DNA from: Pelargonium x hortorum
Taxonomy: Eukaryota; Streptophyta; Magnoliopsida; Geraniales; Geraniaceae
NCBI GenBank assembly: GCA_036897525.1
Contig: JAYMTJ010000028.1
Span: forward strand, 1-64,000
DNA length: 64,000 bases
Direction of reading: 5' to 3'
Both the position numbers and the translations under genes were made by a program. Every line of letters begins with the position of its first letter. Position 1 is the first letter of the stretch. Below the pieces are notes generated by a model that worked only from the letters and a program-made list of their open reading frames with translations, was not told where the DNA came from and ran no database searches. Positions 12,201 to 23,084 of the stretch are shown here, in pieces.

Positions 12201-13317
12201 TCTTAGACAGAGTTGAAAGATACGGAATACTCTAATTTCTCTTTCGCGAGGAGTAGATTTGCGGAGAAGTGGAGAGAGACTTCCTTAGCCTGAGAAGCTG
12301 CTTAGTTAGGACGTAAAGAAGACTATGAGGTATCTTTATGCTGAGAGTTTCAAGGAAGTTGGGTTTGTAGTAGGCTCTGAGTTCCTTGGATAGGGTTAGC
12401 TTATTAGTGTTTAGGTGGAGAAGTGGATAGAGTTGGCTTCTAAGCTTTCAAAGACTTTCAATTAACAACTGACAAAGAATACAAATTCATAGCTACAATT
12501 AAGAGAGTGCGCTTCCTATCTTCTAGAAAATTCTTAGGACTGTACTCTTAAAGGAATCTACGCTAAAGCTAACCGAAGTTTACATTAATTCTTGCATTTA
12601 TTACCAGTTTAGATGCATTTTCAAGCTGGTTGATTTCACTCAGAAATATTAGATTTAGTTCAAATTCTTTAATCCTTGTTAAGAAATCCCTAAGCCTTTA
12701 ATAATACAGGGTGTTATAATCCCTCAAATTACTTATCTATATACGGAAACAAATAGCACATGAAAGCAAATCCCAAACACCCGGCTTACGAACAAATGAA
12801 GTTCATTGTGATGGAATACCAACTATCTCGGTTAATGAATAGGCTAACTATTACCGATTTTATTAGAATGCTTTAAAACCTACAGACCTGAAAAATAGAG
12901 AGCCGCTACCTGTTTGTTAAAGAACTTATTTACAGTTTAGATTACTTATTCCGACTAAAGTATGACATCTGGAAAGTTCCTTTAGAATTAGAAAGCTTTA
13001 ATTCTTCCCTCCCCAAGACAAATAGTAAAGCCTCCCAACTAAATACAGGATCCTAATGTTCCTTAGATGTCAACTGAAGGTAACTATTATAATATAACTG
13101 AGCTGGTATCGACGAAACCGCTTCACTAAAGAGAAAGAGTCAAGCTCTTCCAACTAAATACAGCTCCCTCGAGGAAAAGAGAGCCCGTTCCTTAAACCGT
13201 GACAATTCCTCACAGCCTATAGACTGACGATCAAATAATGGATACAACTAAGCTAACTGAACGTCACTCCAACACTCACGGACAAAGGGAAGCTTCCTTG
13301 TTAGTCTCTATATTTAC

Positions 13318-13378
13318 TTCACGAATTAGAACCTATGACCTATCATTCAGTTTGCTCTAACCAAACTTAACTCTCCTC
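13318..13378 (-). pseudogene. tRNA-like relic, identity lost
   Basis: On the minus strand the phrase ggttagagcaaac, like a D-arm 3' side, is followed at tRNA-like spacing by gtcataggttctaattcg, like a variable region plus T-arm. The same 3' phrase occurs in the tRNA-like unit at 18296-18365 (gtcataggttctaatctcg). Acceptor strands are not recognisable and the T-stem is broken. No anticodon can be read with confidence. Confidence 0.35.
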
Positions 13379-13531
13379 CTTACTTTAGCCGAAAGATATA
13401 TAAATAAGGTTAGATATAATATCAGCTATTCTTTAACAAAGGAACTCAGATCTCAACAACAACCCATCCATCCCAAACCTGACACAGAACAAGCAACTCC
13501 TATCAAACTGGAAACTAGAAATCCAAATTAG

Positions 13532-13699
13532 CTGCCAAGAACCAATGTCAATCTCCGTCATCCATTAGCTGCACTTGGACTGGCTTCAGCTCCTGGAATT
13601 CCATTATCAGTTCTCTTCACTCCTTTACCAAATTCATTAGCAGCATTAGGAATTGATAGCTATCTGCACTCGACTGCCTTCTTTCCCATGACGGAATAA
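13532..13699 (+). other. 55-codon hydrophobic frame with internal repeat
   Basis: This is an open frame within the less AT-rich island. The peptide contains PLAALGLASAPGIPLSVLF and then SLAALGI about 25 residues later, an internal near-repeat of Leu-Ala-Ala-Leu-Gly. It has only one Met, near its end, so no start was found. No family recognised. It may be a relic or chance. Confidence 0.2.
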
Positions 13700-14934
13700 G
13701 ACAGAGTCATACCTACGGTTGAATTATTATATCTTCTTAGCAAACATCTTAACTAGCTTGAATTCACCTTCTTCCCTTTCTGTCTCTCTAACACCTTCAA
13801 CTGCAACTCCTAACAACTATCGACTTAGGACAATATTAACATATTGCCTACGGTTTCTTAGTCTCTATTCCTAACACCCTCTATTCCTAACCTTCTACTG
13901 CTAACAACTATCGACTATCAATACTGTACTTCCTATCGACTGCTTGACCTTCAACCTTGACTTCCCTTCCAACTGTCAATGGCTTGGCATTCGAAACTGA
14001 GGAATGAAAACAAAGGGATTGCTTAGAACAACCTTAACAGATCGGTCAGTCGTCCTTGCATGGTTTGTTTCCATTCATTAGCTGTGATGTCATAGCTATC
14101 AAGGTTTCACTAGAGGGTGACGGAAGTTGAAGGTTCCATTCATCGTCGAGTTTAATAGTCTTTCCTCTTCTTAACAGTCCAATTAATGCTTGCTCTTCTT
14201 TCTTGCTTAGCTGACAAGGGTTTGAGGGATAGCTATGAGGGTTTACACTCTATTGCTTTCACAGCTTAGAACAGATTAGCAACCTTTCTTCCACAGCTTG
14301 AATTAATACACTAGTGTGCACAGCAGTGTGTATACATCATAGCTATGAGGCAGCTTGCTTTATATGTTACTGTGCACAGCTTGTTAATGAGTGACGGATG
14401 AATTAGATTGACTGACAGTTTGCATTCTCTTCCTAAACAACTATTATCATTCCCACTCCACTTGCCTGACCTCCTTCGGCTACTACCTACAGCACTGACT
14501 TGGCTGGCTTATAAGGTTAGGGTTAGCAAGTGGAGTTAGGAAGAGGTGTGACTGGTAGAAAGAGAAGGTTCTTAGTTCGTTAGGTTCTAAGATAAGGCAA
14601 CTTGGGGTAGAAAGAGTTGCGACGTTGGTAGGGATTTGGATCCTAACTAAACTAGAAAACGGAACTAGTTAAAAGATCCTTCTTATATAGTAGAAAAGCT
14701 TCGAAAGGTGATGGTATCGTACGACCTCTTTAAACTTCTTCTAGTTTGACTTACACTGACAAAGACAAAGCTAAACCCGTCTTACAAAGAATCTCTCTAT
14801 TCCTCAAGTCCCTTCCCAACTGATAGGAGGATTGGTAAGTTAGAACAAAAGAGGCTGTATTCTGTTATTAGATAGACTTCCCGCGAGAGTTCCTAATCAA
14901 CTAGCATTGAATTTCAGGAAGGCACTCATTCTTT

Positions 14935-15219
14935 ATGGGTGGGACTGTGTTCCTTCGTTCGGATTGGTTTGGCTCGCAGGGACAAGCTAATGTATTGATT
15001 GATAGCTACACTGCGCCGGCACAGACAGAAGTCCTCGTTTCAAGGGTTTACTTGGGAAGATTAGCTACGAACAGGTGGATTTTTCTTTCTTCTCCTTTGG
15101 CTATCCCTGTCTTATTAGCTACAGAAGAAGCAGTGGATTGTCGGCAATGTCAATCAAGAGTACTTGCATTCAAGGGTCAAGGTTTAGCAGCTGACAAGGG
15201 CAAGAGAAAGAGTGGATAG
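14935..15219 (+). CDS. Hypothetical ORF, 94 codons, in the island
   Basis: It starts with ATG and runs 94 codons. The peptide begins MGGTVFLRSDWFGSQGQANV and ends in a Lys-rich tail (ADKGKRKSG). There is no transmembrane run or known motif. It lies in the island of different composition, where a frame of this length is somewhat less expected by chance on the AT-rich side but still possible. The phrase agagtacttgcattcaa inside it has a near match at 59358 in the second island. Function unknown. Confidence 0.2.
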   Translation: MGGTVFLRSDWFGSQGQANVLIDSYTAPAQTEVLVSRVYLGRLATNRWIFLSSPLAIPVLLATEEAVDCRQCQSRVLAFKGQGLAADKGKRKSG

Positions 15220-15400
15220 GTTGAGTTAGCAAGTGGAAGATAGGATTTAGGGTTTGAAGGTTCTAAAGCAATTGGTACAACCAGAAAAAGTACCTAAATT
15301 GACCTGAGAAGATAGGTTATTGTATTGACTCCATTACCGGAACTGTCATTATAGAATCTCTACTGTCCTTGGAAGTACCCGCATAAGCGTTAGAACGGGT

Positions 15401-16513
15401 TACTGAAGAGTTCTATTACACCAAAATAAAGACCGAAAAAAAGCTCTTTAAGTACTCTATTTCTTTCCTCTTGATTAGCGAGCCTTCTAAGGATTGGGAA
15501 TAAACTTAAAGGGGGAGACCCTAGTGAAACTTTACTTTAGGAATTCCAAATAAGAATAGAGATCACAACATTGTATATTTTCAGTAAGGTTTTAAGAATA
15601 GTGACAAGTCTGGATTTACTCGATCTTTTTAGCCAGTTATGAGTTTTTGGTTTGTCAGGGGCTTTTAGGTATTCCCTAATATTTTTTCTTTTGGAGAAAC
15701 TCCTCAATTATTAGCATTAGCTTACTCAAAATGAGTAATCAAACAAAGATTCTTGAATTATAAAAGAACAAATACATTCCTTTCCTTTTTTATTGCATTC
15801 ACTTTAACTAGATACATTAAATAAGCAGCCTGTACATCTGTTTTCGTTATTGCGCAGGGATTTAGTTAACTGCGGGTGTTTTATGTTCAATTTACTTTAA
15901 TACCAGTATAGCAGCTCTATTAAAGAAAATAAAAAATACGCGATATCCGCAAAAATTAGATAAAAATGATTAAAAGGGAAGTTTCGAGCTCTCCTACTTA
16001 ACTTAACAGAGTTCTTGTTTTAGATCCCTAAAAGTAGGGTTTGTAGAATTTCATACTCATAGATATTCCAGCACTTCTTTAGCTCTGCGTTCAGTTGCTT
16101 CTTGAGAGTTCGATTGGAAGGACCTAAATTCTTAAAAAAAAAACTAAGGTACTTAGTCTTGTATTCTATCTTTTCTGTACTGCTCTCTACAAGGGTTTTA
16201 ACATTCTTTCCGTATGTCCTGGTTTGGTAGATAGCATTTTCTAGAATCTATCCGCGGTAAGGCATATATTGCATTCTTAAAAGTACCTAAAATAAATAAT
16301 AAAGAAGTATAAAAGAAGTATATACATATTAATAGAATAACCTATAAGAACTAATGTAATACATCTAATAGAATTATCTATTACTGGGAATACAATAGCT
16401 ACCGAATACAATATTCGATCGAACTATCTATAAGGACTATTCTTATACTATTCTCTCTTATGACTAATACATTAAAATAGCTACACTTTCTAGGCTAGCT
16501 TAGCACCACTTGA
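15401..16513. other. AT-rich spacer
   Basis: No supported feature. The last 200 bases (from about 16290) are a run of taata/actat words with little structure, similar in texture to 17320-17400 and 57190-57320. Confidence 0.4.
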
Positions 16514-16732
16514 TCTCTCTCTGGTTTTCTGGTTTGGGCCTACTCTCATGGGCATGGCTCACCTTCTTCTACAGGCTATTGCTGTAGCAGCTTCTCTTGG
16601 ACTGGTTATGGCTCGTACAGACAGCTACTGCATCTGCAACAGGTTAAGCTTCAGGTTAGGGCTCTAGCAACCAGGTATGCTGCAACAACAGGTATCGGGT
16701 ATGCCGCTCAAACAAGTAAGCCAATACAATAA
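16514..16732 (+). pseudogene. Gly/Tyr/Ser-rich open frame, copy A
   Basis: The frame from after the TGA at 16511-16513 to the TAA at 16730-16732 is open for 72 codons and has no ATG. Its first half is Gly/Tyr/Ser/His-rich (AYSHGHGSPSSTGYCC, then WTGYGSY), and its second half contains QVRALATRYAATTGIGYA. A related segment lies on the minus strand at 23085-23290: both have ggttatggc and caggttagggctct in the same order. Such composition recalls glycine-rich low-complexity proteins, but no specific family can be named. It is likely a relic, or a repeat that happens to be open. Confidence 0.35.
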
Positions 16733-17852
16733 ATAAGAAGGGTATTTTGCTAAGTAAGGGCTCTCAAAGGAGGTCTATAATGAAAGTAGGGGAAATACTG
16801 CATTTTATGGGTTAAATTTGAAAAAAAAAATTTTTAAGACGTATCTAAACTGGTAATACAAGTAAGAATTTCTATACGCTTTAATACTATTTATTCTTTT
16901 GAAATCTGGATTCAACAAATAATCTTTATTTTTTATTGGAAGTATTTTATTGAGAAGAGTTTTTGTAGATTCCGGGTAAACAGTTTAGTTTAGTAGTATA
17001 ATGTATTCCTAATGTTTCTGGGTTTTCTTTCAAACCTTCCAGATAGTTAAGATTTAAAGAATAAAGAATGTTGCAGCTAAAGAATTTCCAGTATAGATAG
17101 AGAAGCTTTTAAGAAATATTTTAAGGAGTTGAAACAAAAGTCATTTGTATTTTTAGGAGCCTGTGTTCTATTCTACAAGTGGGTTCTTTAGAGTGTAATA
17201 TGGTATACACTCGTCCTAAGGAGTTAACCTTCCTCCGTTGCGGTCGGTAAGGTGGATGTACTCCTATTCTAAGGCATATTCCTCTTTATATGATAAAAGG
17301 CATAGGGTAAGAGTCATTATCCTTACTTAATAGATTATAGATTACTAGAATACAAATAACTAACAAGGATACTGATACTAAGAAGAACAATTACTAACTA
17401 AACTACAAAGCTTAAGTCTTTTAAGCCAGGTAATACAAATACCTAAATCTCCTTACAAGGTCAGTCTCTCTGTCTGCTATGTATGGAGATTTCTCTAACT
17501 CCAGTTCTTATAGCTCCCCGCGAAGTTACAGTTATGAATAAGTCAGTGAAGTCCTAACCTAAGAAGTTTATGGGGGTACTCTTTCGTTTAGTCTTGTATT
17601 ACGTGTATCCACTAAAACGGAATAGTCTGCTACCCTAGCAACAGGACTGACTTTTCCTAAGAGCTTTAAAGTAGAAATAGAAGTTACATTTATTTATACA
17701 TTCCCGTGAATTAGGACTAGAATAAGTAAGCAATACAGAACATAAACACTCCTTTAGATCTATATTCTTGCCTTTAACCCAAGGAAACTCTAAAGCTACA
17801 GGAGTTCTAATGCCTGCCATAAAACATAAAAACTACTTGCTTATTGAATTAA
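16733..17852. other. AT-rich spacer with one short ORF
   Basis: Mostly featureless. At 17635-17820 (−) a 61-codon frame begins MAGIRTPVALEFPW. On the opposite strand the same bases read QGNSKATGVLMPAIKHK, which loosely resembles part of the Lys-rich peptides at 28114-28197 and 51872-52060. Neither is convincing alone. Confidence 0.3.
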
Positions 17853-18055
17853 TTACTTCTTCTTCTTGACAGCCTTCCTAGCCCCCATACCAGCTTTTGT
17901 AAGACCCTGTGTACCCTTGTTTTCTTAGTCTCGATAGCTTTGGCACTTTCAAGAGTCAGGAGAACCCCTAGAGATATAACTTGTATCAACAAGAATAAGG
18001 GCTTTAATTCCAACAAAAGCAGATCCTGGAAAGCGCTAACCAAATACGGGTACAA
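17853..18055 (-). pseudogene. Lys-rich peptide relic
   Basis: Two overlapping minus-strand frames look like one sequence split by a frame change. The upstream frame ends …ESAKAIETKKT, and the next frame, from 17924, reads GTQGLTKAGMGARKAVKKKK before the TAA at 17855-17853. The joint pattern KAI…KK-T…Q-x-L-x-K matches the ORF at 51872-52060 (KAIKSMKTGVQSLGKKG). No intact reading frame exists here. It could be a decayed ribosomal-protein tail, since basic C-termini are common in that class, but low-complexity Lys-rich peptides align too easily for certainty. Confidence 0.3.
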
Positions 18056-18211
18056 TGAAAAAACTCAACAAAATACAAATGAATTTCGGCCCTACTTAAA
18101 ATCTTTCTTTCGAGAAACCAGAGCCTAAATACTTAAAGAATAAAATGCATATTCCATAAGCCCAAAATTGACAGCTTACTCCCGAAAAACTAATGAACCC
18201 GGTACTGATCC

Positions 18212-18291
18212 TAACGAGAATGAGACTTGAACCTACGACCATTCGGTCGAAATCGATGCGCTCTGCCAAGAAGAAACTAATTAACCCTGTA
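18212..18291 (-). pseudogene. tRNA-like unit A of a tandem pair
   Basis: The minus strand reads ttggcagagcgcatcgattt, then cgaccgaatggtcgtaggttcaagtct: a D-arm 3' side, a damaged anticodon hairpin, and a variable loop plus T-loop. The anticodon-stem 3' side (ccgaatg) would pair with cattcgg, but the 5' side is cat-cga, with one base apparently lost. The anticodon could therefore have been UUC, UCG or CGA and cannot be fixed. The unit is flanked by aacccggtactgatcctaac, which returns as aaccctgtactaaattaac before unit B. Confidence 0.45.
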
Positions 18292-18295
18292 CTAA

Positions 18296-18365
18296 ATTAA
18301 CGAGATTAGAACCTATGACATTTCTATAAAAACCTGCTTCACTCTACCATTCATTTCGATACAAA
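18296..18365 (-). pseudogene. tRNA-like unit B of a tandem pair
   Basis: The minus strand reads aatggtagagtgaagcaggt, then aaatgtcataggttctaatctcg. It has the D-arm and T-arm spacing of a tRNA but a poor anticodon stem. It follows unit A with the same short flanking phrase (aacccggtact in A, aaccctgtact in B). The pair looks like an old tandem duplication of a tRNA gene with its flank, followed by divergence. The relic at 13318-13378 shares the T-arm phrase. Confidence 0.4.
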
Positions 18366-21300
18366 TGGGTAGGCGGATAAGCGGCTACTGTACTTTTCGC
18401 CAGTACAAGAAAGGAAAGAGAGTCTTCTATTAAGTGATTCTAAAAATCAGGATTTAGGATAACAGATTGTTTAGGAAAGAACTCTATTTCAAGGTCTTAA
18501 AATCAATATGTTCACACTCTTAAAAACAGACCCAAAAGTGATGGTATAGCAAGAGAGCTTACTATTTTAGCTATTCCAGGATCCAGGATATTATACCCAG
18601 ATTCAATTGTGCGAAGTATCAAAGCCCTTTTTCCTAGTATTTGTACTTCAGAAAGGCGATAAGGAAATCTAGTCCTTTTCTTTAAAATAGCAAATCCAAC
18701 AGCCGAAGTTTTCCATAATAGACTTAACTTTTTTACTTGAGAGATATACAGATATTCCAGGAGCACATACAAACCCGAAATCTAAAAAACTGAGATGATC
18801 CTAATACATAGAAGAGCCTAGCCCGAGGAGTAGAAAGGTGTAAGGAGCCCTTATAAACGTCCCTGTCACAGTGCGTTCCTTCAAACGGCTAAAAATTCCC
18901 TATAGGTCTTAAGCCAAAATTTCTTTGTATTATTAGCCGGAATTCTCTGGAAAAGTGCGAATATACCTTAGGTATATTTTAGGGGAAAAGCTAAATACTA
19001 ATATTTCAAAAGCTATCTATCTTGAATTCCTACAGGTCCTTATCTAATCTACTCCTTAGAAATTAGAAAAGAAAATAGAGCTGCTCTTTTGATACCTTCT
19101 TCGATTTTTAATAAAAAGAAAAAAAACTTAGGATTCTGAGCTAAGCCTCTCCATATGTAGAGCTAGTCAATTTCTTAATATTAGGTAGTAGGCTCTCGTA
19201 AGTAAAAGCACAGGAATTTCCTAGATTTTAATACAAATTCTGTGTTTTTTTCGTAATTCCTTTTTTTATTGCTTGGTTCAAATAGGTGCCCTTGAGGAAC
19301 TCTTAACTGTGTCTGATTAGCCCTCGCCCTCTTAAATCTTCTAGATTTTTTATATAAAAGGACCCTTATGTAATGTATATTTATGTATATAAAGAAAGAA
19401 AGAAAAGTCTTTTTTTACTACTGTGAATCGAGTGGCACGGTTAAATCAAAGTACTTAAAAGTCAAGTGTTAGTGGTTTGAATCGTTAAAAAATTGGAAGT
19501 CTACTTTAGAAGTAGGATGTAGTATACTCCTTTGTACTATAGAAATTTCCTCTGAGTTTACTGCAAGGAACTTGTATACGAGTTAGAGCTACTATATTAT
19601 ATACTAGAGTAAAGCTTGAATTTCTTAGGGGAATCTAAAAGACTGGGGATACCCGAAATATTGGGGAGATTCTCTCTTTAGTTAATAGGTATCCCGTTAT
19701 ATATGTAAGACTGAGTATTTCATCTTAAACTAAAAAAAGCTTTCGACCTATTTTATTTTTCACCTCCTGCTTTCTAAGGACGAGTTTAATCCATTTAACT
19801 TTCTGCTGTTTCTCAAAGCAAAAGTTTTAGTATTCCACAGTACTTATATCGGAGTTTTGAGTCAGGGAATTCGTACTGTTAGTGTCAAATAGAGTTGTTA
19901 TATTAAAAACATTTTTTTTGCATTGCTTAAAAAAATCGTTAGAATACTGTCTGTCTATTATAAATTCCATTCTACGAGAATTACCCGAAATATTTGAAAA
20001 CCCCCCAGCCTTTTATTTTAAGTGGAGTGACATTTATGCTTTGTAGGAGTAAACTTCCTGGAAGATTGTGCTATGTGGAAAGGGAAAAGAAAGCTATAAA
20101 AACTTCTTACAAATAGTAACAAAAATGCCTTAAATTAGACTCTAAGTAGTAGCCCAGCCCCTCACTCGATATTTATTTACAAGAAGCTAGAATTAGAATT
20201 TCTTCCGGAGAGTTGTATCTAGGAAAGAAAACAGACCTTTCTTATGAGTATCTACTAAAAAACGTCTAACATAAAATAAATAAAAAAGACCCACCAAGGG
20301 GAACAGCCTAAAAACTTATCTATCCTTATTAATTAGAATTTAGCAGATCGCTCTTCAATAATCCAAAATATTCTATACTGAATTTCTTGGGTATAAAATA
20401 CAATAACTCGCTTAAGGCTTTCTATTTTACACCTCCTCTCAAACTTATTTTACTAACTGCGCCCTAACTCTACTAGGATAGAGGGACGCATTTTATTCCT
20501 ATTTAACTATGGGTACTCAAGGGAATCCTGCAATTATAAGGCCTAAAACTGACTAAAATACGCAAGGAGCTTACTTTAAGGCCTCCTTTTTCTCAAAAAA
20601 GGATACCAGGAGTTAAAAGTACTTCTAAAAGTGTGGTCAACTCTTTCTTTATAAAATAAATAAAGACATTATTAAAAAATTTTTTTTCACTATACTTTTG
20701 ACAAGTCCAAAGACTCTACAAGGAGCAATGTCCCATTTCAGGCATAACCTTCTCTCGCGAATAGGAGGCCTTACACAAAAGAAATTTAAGCGCAGCTTTC
20801 CCTTTTGTGGTTTACGCATTTAAGAGACTCGCTTTGACCTTACTATTGACCTTCTATCGGAGAGGCAAGGCACCTTCTCCTTGCTACAAGAATACCAATG
20901 AACTTCCTTTGGCTCGCTAAGATAGAGCTACTCAGGAAATTGATAAGTTGACAGAAAAGAGAATTTAAGTTGTCTAGTTGGCAGACTTTCCAGAGAGGGT
21001 TATTTTCCTAACAAGCCCTATCTTGATTAACATACAGATAAACTTGTTTGTTTTGAGTAGTACACTTGAGTGAAGAAATTCCAACAATCTAAATGAGAAC
21101 TCTTTGGTTTGGTCTTTTATGAAAGGACTTTTCATTTCAGTTTACCTCCATTTTGTATTAATTAAATCAATACATTTCTTTAGAACTCTCGGGTATATTT
21201 TTTCTTTATGTCGAGACGCCTCTCAGACTACCCTCAATTCTAATTGAACAATATGCTATAACAAAAAACATAAAAAAGTAGCTTCATCATTAAAGTCCCT

Positions 21301-22250
21301 TATTAAACTTAAACCCAGCTGGGGGATTCCTTTTACATAAGAGCGTAGACTTAATGTTGGTGAATACAAATACGTTTTGAATCGAGATTGCACGAAATAT
21401 CTATTTATATTTATATACAATAGTGGAATGCTTGTTTATTTTGCAAAGAGAATTAATTCTTCTAACAAGCGATATCACAGGATCCAGGACTATCAATATG
21501 TACCCCCTTACCCTTTAGGTCTTAGCGCTCTTTGGTTTTTTGTATTTTAATTCATTAACTGGAATTAATATTAATAAGGCCTAGTAATTGAGTCTCGTTT
21601 TAGGGTTTCCAGGTTATGTCGCTACTAATGTAAATTAAGTAAGTATTCGGGAAGGGGAAATTCTAAATTCACCAGATAGAAAAGAAAAAAGACAAGGTAA
21701 CTTCACTAGGAATAACGTCTTTTAGGGGTACTTTTACTGGGCTCTTCGTGAGGGACGCATATTAGGAAATCTAATGTTAAATGATTAACTTCTTGAAGTT
21801 TGAGACAAAACCAAATTACATTTATAGTTAGGCTTTATCTAATTTAAAAGAGTTCTAATCTTCGTATGCCTATTGTTTTAGAATCTGGCCGCAGCAAGTA
21901 TAAATAGATTTGTGTACTCTACTTTGATGTATTAATTAGAAAGACTTCTCCTAGAGTTTATAAAAAAAGCAAGACATAGCGGATACAAATTTCAAGAGCA
22001 GGGCTGTCAGAGTACAACGTATTTCATATTCCTACGTATTGTTTTACTTTATCAGGTTCAATCAAAGGGGTACCCCGTTTTTGGGGAATTCTTAACACCA
22101 TATAACATATAATAAGAACCTTCAAAAGAATAGAAATGTTTCTTACTAATTGATGTGAAACCTTTTGATTTGAGTAGATTCTTTGGATTCCTGGTATTTC
22201 ACAATTAGACTTTAGGAAAGAAGTCCTCTAATTCTAATTGGTAAAGCAGA
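18366..22250. other. AT-rich spacer
   Basis: No supported gene. A minus frame at 18512-18772 (86 codons) includes SGYNILDPGIAKIVSSLAIP and is Leu/Ile-rich, but it starts at a non-typical position and matches no family I know. A short less AT-rich patch around 20740-21010 (ttggcagactttccagagag) shares the words ttggcagactttcc with 31215-31228 and has no readable gene. A microsatellite-like gaaa run sits near 19393-19412. Confidence 0.35.
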
Positions 22251-22295
22251 TAACAGATGTAGCTCTAGCATTCTTGAGGGATTGGAGTTTCAAGA

Positions 22296-22511
22296 TCAAG
22301 ATATTCTCGTGTAAGCTGTAGATCTTGGAGGGTAGTCTTTGTTTAGGTGTTTAGGAAAGTTCCGGATAACCTGATAAGTAGAAGAACAATAGGAATTGTA
22401 GCTTTCCTTAGAGAGGCATCCAAGTTCTAAACCAGGCAGACATTGAAAGGCTAGTTTACTTGTGGAAGCTGGTTCAGGAGTATGACACTTTAGCGGATTC
22501 TCTAGGTTCAA
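22296..22511 (-). CDS. Hypothetical ORF, 71 codons
   Basis: A minus-strand frame beginning MNLENPLKCHTPEPASTSKL, with Cys, Ser and Pro above the local average. The bases here are less T-run-rich than the flanks. No family or domain recognised. It precedes the R1 copy at 22866 on the opposite strand. Low confidence that it is or was a gene. Confidence 0.12.
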   Translation of the reverse strand: MNLENPLKCHTPEPASTSKLAFQCLPGLELGCLSKESYNSYCSSTYQVIRNFPKHLNKDYPPRSTAYTRIS

Positions 22512-22865
22512 ATAATAGAGGACTCACTTTTCATTCTAATAACAGGTATTACTTCTAATGAGTATAGTCCTAAGCCAAACAATGTAAGCTGGGGATTTTC
22601 CTAGTATCCGTTTTTTTACCAAACGGAGACAGAAGAGGGGTTCTAACTAAATAAGGAAGTCCCTAATCTAGAAAAAAGTAAATAGGGTAAGCTTTAGCTT
22701 GTGCTAACTTTTGTCTCTAGAGTTCCTTAACCTACTTAATCCACTGCTAGCTTTATAGGTATAAAAAAAGGGGGGATGGGATCCTCTTTATTGAAGCTTG
22801 TACTATTGTAGTATTTTACTCTTCTTAGATAGAATGTAGTTATTTTATTATAGTAATAGAAGTTA

Positions 22866-23062
22866 ACTAAGGGATAATTCCTCATGTGCTATGTTGCTTA
22901 TCGATAAGGAGTATATATACTTTGGGAGATAATGAGTATATATACTTTGGGAGATAATGAGTATATCCTTTTGTACCGAGTAAACATTCTTGGTAAGGAG
23001 GTTGGCTTAAGATAGTACAAAGATAATCCCTGCATACACTAGCCCCAAATGACTTACTGAGC
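22866..23062 (+). repeat. R1 element, copy 3
   Basis: The phrase attcctcatgtgctatgttg is nearly identical to copy 1 (cttcctcatgtgctatgctg), and ttatcgataagga, taccgagtaa, taaggaggtt and gacttact follow in the same order. The distance between the ttatcg and taccgag anchors is 76 bp, against 53-56 bp in copies 1 and 2. The extra length is explained by an internal 25-bp tandem duplication (22909-22958). The start of the copy-1 ORF frame reads MLLIDKEYIYFGR here before a stop. A Gly/Tyr-rich relic on the other strand follows directly. Confidence 0.6.
22909..22966. repeat. 25-bp perfect tandem repeat inside R1 copy 3
   Basis: The unit gagtatatatactttgggagataat occurs at 22909-22933 and, identically, at 22934-22958. 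A partial third unit (gagtatat) follows at 22959-22966. The two full units are identical while the surrounding R1 element is diverged from its relatives, so the duplication is recent compared with R1 dispersal. Each unit contains the small palindrome gtatatatac. Confidence 0.9.
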
Positions 23063-23084
23063 GGACCTTGTTTTATTTGTCAAA

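Larger units (their letters stand above)
12200..15400. other. Less AT-rich island of unknown origin
   Basis: Compared with both flanks this stretch has fewer long A/T runs, more CTG, CAG, GCT and CTC words, and several longer open frames. Local repeats occur, for example cctaacaactatcgactt and ctaacaactatcgactatc (about 13806-13920), and cagcttg words around 14280-14390. The phrase aattggtacaaccagaaaaa near its right end (about 15268) has a near match at 59230 in the second island (aattagtacaacctgaaaaa), and accggaactg follows each (15337 and 59321). This suggests the two islands share ancestry. I could not identify a source; nuclear or other foreign DNA is plausible. Confidence 0.4.

Noticed and set aside
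19426-19495. gagtggcacggttaaatc … agtggtttgaatcg, tRNA-like phrasing
   Set aside because: No stem pairs in any arm; only word-level likeness.
20700-21010. Possible decayed transposon coding patch (ttggcagactttcc shared with 31.2 kb)
   Set aside because: One shared 14-base word and no recognisable enzyme motif; not enough to name an element.
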